NCBI GenBank assembly: GCA_019915135.1
Contig: JAHLMK010000009.1
Location: 868,001 to 932,000 of the forward strand
Source: Strobilurus pachycystidiatus
Taxonomy: Eukaryota > Basidiomycota > Agaricomycetes > Agaricales > Physalacriaceae
DNA: 64,000 nucleotides
Reading direction: 5' to 3'
Under the pieces are notes generated by a model. It was not told the origin of the DNA, ran no database searches, and saw only the letters and a program-made list of their open reading frames with translations. Of this stretch, positions 58,001-64,000 are shown piece after piece; position 1 is the first letter of the stretch; each line of letters begins with the position of its first letter. A program made the translations under genes and the position numbers.

Positions 58001-58497
58001 GGGCTACGCCTGTGGCACTCGTCATCAGCGACTATTCGACAGTACGGGAGAATTCAGAGTTCCCGACGGCACAGTCTCGCGAATTCGACTCGACATCTGC
58101 GCGCCAAACTCCAGAAGCAAAGATTGTGCCGAAGGCAGAGCCAGATGTCACCAGGACGTTATTCGATTCAGACGAGGAGGATGCTCCTGCGGCTCCTGTG
58201 AAGGCTAAACCGACGAGGGGACGAAAGACCCCAGCTCCTAGGATCAAGACTTCACAAACGCAGACTCAAAGGAAAAGTCGAGCAGCGTCTGCTCTTTTCT
58301 TGGAAGGCTCGGAGGACGAGAAAGATGATGAATTGGCGGAGGACGACGACGATGCGCAAACGCTGAGGTCGAGGTCAACTGCTCCTCCGTCTCGGCGTGC
58401 ACCGACGCGGTCAAGACGGCCGGCAATTGTAGAGAATGACGATTCGGATGAGGAGGAGGAGGAAATTGTCGCGCCTATTCGGGCTACGCGGCGTTAA
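55070..58497 (+). CDS. NBS1: NBS1/nibrin, MRN-complex subunit (FHA-BRCT protein)
   Basis: Eleven exons (55070-55124, 55172-55302, 55361-55527, 55575-55651, 55701-56253, 56300-56385, 56439-56638, 56685-56756, 56805-56888, 56938-57921, 57982-58497) give 974 residues plus TAA. It opens MWTVVGSFDAE. The FHA domain (about 18-115) has GIGRKGQPLVINHKRISKEHS, with the phosphopeptide-binding Arg and Ser/His. A BRCT follows (VVYTYHSNVTHHVVDKL, then ACNIVRRDFL), and a second BRCT-like part ends in FVSTKELVDVV. The long middle is disordered, with basic clusters (KRLLKRRRE). Near the C-terminus WSGQANFKKFKKKGVER matches the conserved Mre11-binding NFKKFKK motif. An acidic end (SDEEEEEIVAP) resembles the Tel1/ATM-binding region. 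Role: DNA double-strand-break sensing and repair with Mre11 and Rad50 in the nucleus. Confidence 0.9.
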
Positions 58498-58645
58498 GTT
58501 CATGTACACTGAGCTTTGATTCATCTTATGAACAGCACGATTGTTTATCACTAGTTACGCCCACCAACTCAACATACTTATTACTTTCGCGTCGAATGTT
58601 ATTCCAAAGGAAGGCACATCGGGTGAACGTTGACTTCATCATTCA

Positions 58646-61600
58646 CTAGTGGTGGTGCAGTGACTTCCGCCAAAGGTATCTAATCTCTGGTTCAGGGTGT
58701 GCACTTCGTGAACACAGGTCACTCACTTCAATATTTCCCGCCAAGGCCCTCTTCAGAAGAGCCAAACGAGATGGATCCCAATCCAACCAAAACGTGCGGT
58801 CGAGCTTTGCAAAGAGCTCATTGTCCAATGATATCTCGCCACCTTCACGCTGAGCGACTTGACCCTTGAAGAAGTTGTCAAGTGGGTATGGGGTAGGCGT
58901 CTGAAGGTGACCTCTCCGTTTCCAGCTCTGTACAGACTCTAAGGTAGCTATAGAGTCAACCCAAGACAAGTGTTCCGGCTGCAAACGCGCCAGCAGGATG
59001 ATGCTCCTTTCCACCGTACGTGATGACAGGATGAACACCAGGCAAGCGAAGATGAGATTATGAGAGTGATGGAGATATGCTAAAGCTTCTTGTTGCAGCG
59101 ATTTCAATTCCAAAGACATCAGGCCTTCAATGAACGCCCCAAGCAAATCCTCAAGGAAGAAAAAATCTCGACGTAAGACCCAGGCTTCGCATAAGAGTGG
59201 AAGGGCGTCCAATTCCATGAATATTAGATATGCCGTCTCAGTGCCCGAGGCCAGTCCGGAAGCCAAGATATATGCTGCGTGGTCGAATGTCTCTTGCTCC
59301 TGGTAGGACAATGCCATAACAGGGTCAATCGCGAAGTAATCCGTGTGCTTCAGTACTTTGCGAACCGCAGGCATGAAAGGACTGACTGGCAATGGCATGG
59401 ATGCCATTTCGAACCACCGGAAAACACGCATGACGTCGAAAGGGCAATGAAGAATGAATTGACATGGACAGAACTCTTTATATTCCGTGGCATCGAGATC
59501 ATGACTGCACGTCGCTGCCTCGCTGGTAAGAGAAGACAGAAGACTGTGGAGTTTCGCCACGAAGGAGCTACGATCCGGTGATACAGGCCAGGAGAAATTT
59601 TCAGGCCGATGCCAATAATGGACATCAGTGTGGGCCAAGAGGATTTTGATGGCGGCCTCGTGTAGGACACAACCGAGGAGTTCGAGGTAATACTGCCTCG
59701 ACTCAGGATCCTCGCCCTTCAGAAGCAAACGTCGAGCCAGCTCCCCGAAAGCAAGGACAACTCGATACCACTGAAACGGCGGCAAGGGGCCGTACTTTGC
59801 GTCGGCTTTCCGACCAGGTACGGGCAAACTGCCTGCTGAGAAGGTATACCATATGTGAGGTATCATACGCCACTGTATGGCGCTCTGAAGATTACAAGGA
59901 CTGGACTCGGCGGTCGATCGAAGGGGTGGGGATAGAGCAGGTAACAATATAGTGAGGAGTTTGGAGTCCATCGGGTTGTGCGACGTCGTAAGTAGAGGCC
60001 ATTTGAAGACCTGAAGTTGATCTCCGGCCTGACGAACCAGTTCTACCCACATGTCAAGATCAAGATGCTTATCGTGGTGTTGAATGAGAAAATCCCGGAG
60101 CTCGTAGCCCATAGGTAATCCTCCTAGCCTGGAAACCCAGATAGCTGCACGCATGCTGTAATCGGACTCTCGGTCTGTAGCGATGCGGTAACCCTCGGGC
60201 CACATGAGTTCCGACGATGGAGGGAGGCCCGGCAAAGCGCCAAATGAGCGGCAGATGCGCTCCAGAATGGGTTCACAACCAGATAGGTACTCATACGTCC
60301 CTTCTAGGGCAGGCACTGTCGAGGAATGAATGATACGCATTCTCTCCTCCCGCATCTCGTCTCTATCGCACCACATCGTCCTGGCATACTCCCGCACAGT
60401 TGCGGGAAGACCCCCGACAGACTGTAACACGACACTCCGGACAGAAGGGCTAGAAGACATGGTGAACAACCAGTCGAGGGCGTTCACGGAGAGTTCATCG
60501 TAGCTTGATTTGACTTCTGATGTCTCAGACTTGGTCAACGAGTCAGGAAGAGCAGTGGCCCGCGAGTCTGGGGTTGGAAGAGGGTTATTTGTATCCGACT
60601 CATGGCGCTGGCCGTGCAGGCCCATCCGATTTAGCGCCGAATAGAGTGAAGTGGTTGCGGCGATAAAGATGTAGTGAAGGAATCCGGTCAGCGGGGTTCG
60701 ATATGGGCATTGGGGCACGAAAATCGGAATGACATTGCTGATGAGATAGAGGACGCAGGCCACAACAGTGAGAACGCCAACTGTCCAGGCCAACGATGTT
60801 CGTAATGGTACATAGAACAGGACAAGGCCAGAGAAAAACAAGGCCAGAGAAACGTGCATGATGATGGGGAGGAGGCCAATAATAACATTGACGCTCCAGT
60901 TTTGGAGCCCCATGAACCGGTACTGCCGGATATGGCTGCGTATTGCTGGAGTTCCAGAGGGGAGGGTCATGTAGTGGTGCAGCCATTGCTTCACCAGCAC
61001 GGAAGCGAGGGCGACGACGAGGCTGGCGGTCAGACTGACAACCCAGAGACCATTTACCCAGACGTCGATTCCGTCGGGGACAAAAGGCCGAGTAGGATCG
61101 AAGGAAGTAGAGGGAACGACCACACTGGTTCCGTTATCCAGCATGGCGCGCTGGACAGCGACAAGCTCAAATAGCAATATGGCTGTCATTTCTGTAAAGT
61201 CGGCCTGAAGATTCTGCGACACCTGGACAAGGAAAGAAGTCACCACTGCAGAGAAGAGACCGGCCTATGACATTGTTTTCGTTAAGAAGCATGCTCTAGA
61301 TGATTGCGCTTCACTCACAAAAACGAGCATGACATCCAGACCATCTCGGGACTGATTGATCATGGCGCCGTCGAATGCGGCCGCCTCCTCCTCATATGTA
61401 CGCCAGACGCGTGCATTGGGCGCCGTCTCTGCATAGATAGGGTCCGGTGGAAAGCGCTTTTCATAGTCGTCATTGAAGACAGGCTGTGCGGCGTTCTGAA
61501 AGTTGAGCCCAAAAAAACGTTTTCTACTGGTTTGTCCGTGTGGCGCTGCATTCGATCGGATGCCCGACTGGGGCAGACCTTCGGCCACATCGTCTCCTCC

Positions 61601-61648
61601 GGCAGGAGGAATTGACTCGCTGGACGCTTGCAATCCTCGCACCGACAT
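58646..61648 (-). CDS. DUF6535-containing membrane protein
   Basis: Two exons (61319-61648, 58646-61264; intron 54 nt) encode 982 residues plus stop. The soluble N-terminus (MSVRGLQASSESIPPAGG) leads to a DUF6535 region: AGLFSAVVTSFLVQVSQNL, then WVNGLWVVSLTASLVVAL, NVIIGLLPIIMHVSLALFFSG and WTVGVLTVVACVLYLISNVI. This gives about four transmembrane segments within residues 100-310. The C-terminal 650 residues are soluble and helical without a known domain. DUF6535 proteins occur in large families in agaricomycetes, and none has a known function that I can state. A GTGAGT near the 3' end (about 58728) may remove 40 bases and change the last residues. The 5' end is uncertain: a possible extra small exon lies at about 61725-61790. 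Confidence 0.82.
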
Positions 61649-62239
61649 CAATGTAATAAGGAAGATTGTTGTTCGGACCGGGGTTATTGGCCGGCTCCCC
61701 ACGTCGCTTAAACGACAGATACTCACAAACTAATTCGAGTGGAAACGGCGGCTCGCAAAGCAAATATGAATACACCGATTGAGTACATAGCTTTATGTGT
61801 TCTACACTTTCGGATTTTCCAGACTGAACAATTTGGCTCTACTATCTACAGCGATACTATATTCTTCTCGTTGAAGCCTATAATGCCGGTCTGCATGAAA
61901 TGTCAGCCTCCAGATATCATAGACTCTGCGAACATACCCATTCCATATCAGGTTCTTCTACTTTGCCTCTGGGTAGTGGGTACTCATCTGGTAAGAATGG
62001 TTTCGATGCTAGAGCGACCCTGAAGCGACCTTTCGACTTGGATTTTCATCACCCGACGTGACGAAGAACCTGTATCTTAGAACGGCCACCACAAGGTAAA
62101 AGATATGCGCCCATGTACAACAGTCGTTCGAGGGAAAGGATCGAGCGACCTCCGCCTCACCTCCGCTGACAGATAATGATCTGGCCGCTCTGCGGCCTTG
62201 AGAGCAGTAGTAGAGACCAAGATGATTCGGATTCGGATT
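61649..62239. other. Intergenic region upstream of the DUF6535 gene
   Basis: Holds the promoter of the DUF6535 gene and the 3' flank of the DEUBAD gene. It may contain an upstream exon of the DUF6535 gene at about 61725-61790 (minus), starting with an ATG followed by a hydrophobic stretch and a GTGAGT donor. No other gene was seen. Confidence 0.4.
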
Positions 62240-63430
62240 CTACCTGTCGTGATAGAAACAGCCACGTATATAGAACAATGAACCGTGGCTCTCCCTGCCC
62301 CATCGTTCGTCCGCAGATTCCACGGAGTCATCTTCTCGCCATCTCCATACCGTGAGAGTCTTCCAAGCATTCCCGTTGGGCCTCTTACCCTTTTCCACGC
62401 GACCATCAACGTCCAGAATAGCATTCTCCAACGCGCTTGGGCCAGGGAAGGTCGTACTTCGAATCGTGTCGTCCGGCTGGCCAGGATCACGAGAGAGGAG
62501 CTCGACTGGAAGATACTGTGTGGTACCAGCAGGTAACAGTACCGTCACTACATGCGTTCGAGGATTCAATGATTCGATCTGGTTCATGTCAATCAAGACA
62601 GGTAAGCCTTTGGAGATGACATACCACAACATCCTTCTCGACGACGAGGTCCAGCGATAGAAAGTGTCTCTTATATGAGAGGATGTCTCCGACTTTGAGC
62701 ACAGAGGCCGCTACCATGTCAGTCAGCTTGACATCGGCAGCTTGTCTGGAAATGTGATGAGCAAATGGACGAAACTGGATCGAGTTTGGCGACAAACCCT
62801 GCTCGTGCACCGGCCACCGAAACGTTTATGCCAGCAAGTTTGGTGATGGGGGACGAAGGCGCCGCGACTGCATTTTCTTTCTCCCATACTTCGTCCTTGA
62901 AGGGCGCAGAAAGCGTGCCATCGCGTATGCCGGCAAGATATCGTTCTACCTTGGCTGCTTGGGTTTCGGTCTTCCAGCCCGAGAAAATGTGATCCTGGAA
63001 CGTGTGTGACGCGGCTGTGAAGTGGGAATCTTTAAACACAGAGAGATCAAGGACACCGGACGAGGAGGGCTGGAATGACGGATCAGCTCTGGGATGTGTG
63101 GGGTCCACGTGAGGCTTGTAGCTGTGGAATGCCGTGGGTGGAAGAAGGGTGGTAAGAACGGCCTGTGACTCGGGAGAAAGCAGCGCCCATGTTTCGGCAT
63201 TCAGAAGATCCTGAGTAGAGTTAGAAATGAAGGTGACGAGACTAGAAAGGGCGCACCGATATGTCCATCTTTGTGAGAACACTCTTCGGATTTTCCAGCA
63301 GATATTGGACATTGATCTGGGCTTCCTTTTCGCGTGCCTTGGCCTTTGGCTTGGATCCTGATGCAACAGGAGAAGATGGCGGTTGTGGTTTCGCGGTACT
63401 GCGCGTAGTGCGCCTCGGTCTTGTCGACAT
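62240..63430 (-). CDS. Asx-homology (DEUBAD) domain protein with possible RAMA-like C-terminus
   Basis: Four exons (63257-63430, 62798-63210, 62625-62745, 62240-62578) sum to 348 residues plus TAG. A basic N-terminus (MSTRPRRTTRSTAKPQPP, possible nuclear signal or AT-hook-like) precedes the DEUBAD/ASXH region at about 45-195. It begins VQYLLENPKSVLTKMD, then LLNAETWALLSPESQAVL and LLPPTAF, and continues with FQDHIFSGWKTE and FKDEVWEKENA. The C-terminal third (VKLTDMVAASVLKVGDILSYKRH, then WKTLTVWRW) resembles RAMA domains, which have been linked to recognition of modified DNA or chromatin; this second assignment is tentative. In animals ASX proteins activate the H2A deubiquitinase BAP1, a UCH-family enzyme. 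The fungal proteins are uncharacterised as far as I know. A nuclear role with a UCH-type deubiquitinase is inference. Confidence 0.78.
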
Positions 63431-64000
63431 GTTTGCCGGATTTGACCAGCAAAAGCCTGATGTGTGATATTCGGGTAGTGTGAGTGTACCCAAGTGGACA
63501 ATAGTCTTCTTGCAGTCAGCGTTCTCCCTGAGGGTAATCTTCGGACGTGGGTAGACGATTTCAGATATGATAGTGGGAAATGGCGGGAAAGGACCAGGTT
63601 GAAAGTGGTGATGGGCCGCCGCATAGCTGCCGCGGTCCGGTCCGGAGTCCCGGATACCTGGCCTCTTTCGATAACGTTCAGCATTATGTCAATGACAAGT
63701 TACAACTTGCTGCTTATTCTTTCTTTTTGATCTGCTTGTGTAGTAAGACTTATTCCCCCCCAATCCGATGGTCAGCCGCCCGCTCCGTGGATGTGGCGAC
63801 ATCATACCTTTCGAGCATCCGCCCGGCTTCGCTGTACTAGGCCTGCACTCCAGAGCATGGCGAGTCTTTCTGATCATGAGTTCAAAGTGTAGACTGAGAC
63901 GCGTAGCCGTCGAGCTCCAAATGCATCACAGCGGTTTGTCCTCCGCCTCACATAATGAATTATCTACTACAGTAACATTACTGCGGAGATGTTCGAGTGC
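63431..64000. other. Right-edge non-coding stretch
   Basis: Promoter side of the DEUBAD gene, extending to the window edge. No coding exon is recognisable on either strand. A divergent gene may start beyond the window. Confidence 0.4.

Noticed and set aside
57372..58025. 217-codon minus-strand frame under NBS1
   Set aside because: Antisense shadow of a conserved coding exon. The plus-strand frame carries the Mre11-binding motif.
1..64000. CRISPR arrays, bacterial operons, ribosome binding sites
   Set aside because: The spliceosomal introns show this is eukaryotic nuclear DNA, and no regularly spaced identical repeats were seen.
1..64000. tRNA genes
   Set aside because: I looked for the B-box word GGTTCGAATCC on both strands. 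The only close match (about 51447) lies inside the dehydrogenase coding sequence without a cloverleaf. A covariance-model scan would be decisive.

Overview
This window comes from a filamentous basidiomycete, most likely an agaricomycete mushroom-former. The signs are multi-exon genes with introns of about 45-60 nt (GTNNGT donors), two class I hydrophobins, a DUF6535 membrane protein, a basidiomycete-type seven-TM protein and small secreted proteins. I built the gene models by hand from splice signals. Where I summed the exons, every model closes in frame, except the secreted-protein gene at 10.4-11.2 kb, which has one unresolved junction. I did not sum the exons of the zinc-finger and HNH nuclease genes.

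Layout. 0.9-9.8 kb (+): a 2,707-residue sacsin-like protein with two HSP90-type ATPase modules and a C-terminal BTB domain. 10.4-12.7 kb (-): two small secreted proteins. 13.6-14.9 kb (-): a seven-TM protein, with degenerate repeats upstream. 16.06-17.17 kb: a decayed copy of the intact DnaJ-X chaperone gene at 17.4-18.9 kb (-). 19.9-23.4 kb (+): MAK21/NOC1 ribosome-biogenesis factor. 23.8-25.8 kb (-): secreted flavin amine oxidase. 26.9-28.3 kb (-): MID1-like calcium-channel subunit. 29.2-30.0 kb (-): C2H2 zinc-finger protein. 30-34.3 kb: gene-poor. 34.3-38.1 kb (+): KDM4-type histone demethylase. 38.3-45.8 kb: a segmental duplication carrying two hydrophobins (-). The second copy is split by a 1.3-kb unrelated block and by a 1.5-kb TIR transposon resembling a Pack-MULE. 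46.0-46.9 kb (-): secreted HNH nuclease. 49.4-50.9 kb (+): UCH37-type deubiquitinase. 51.1-52.9 kb (-) and 53.6-54.8 kb (+): glycerol-3-phosphate dehydrogenase and a glycerol-3-phosphatase-like HAD enzyme, divergently arranged. 55.1-58.5 kb (+): NBS1/nibrin. 58.6-61.6 kb (-): DUF6535 protein. 62.2-63.4 kb (-): DEUBAD (Asx-homology) protein.

How genes may work together. The dehydrogenase and phosphatase would catalyse two consecutive steps (DHAP to glycerol-3-phosphate to glycerol) from one intergenic region, which is the clearest functional pairing. The UCH37-type deubiquitinase and the DEUBAD protein lie 11 kb apart and belong to families known to interact; a link here is inference only. The hydrophobins, secreted proteins, HNH nuclease and amine oxidase form a scattered secreted-protein repertoire. 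MAK21, NBS1, KDM4 and UCH37 are conserved nuclear housekeeping genes. The least ordinary items are the sacsin-BTB fusion, the transposon-split hydrophobin duplication and the glycerol pair.
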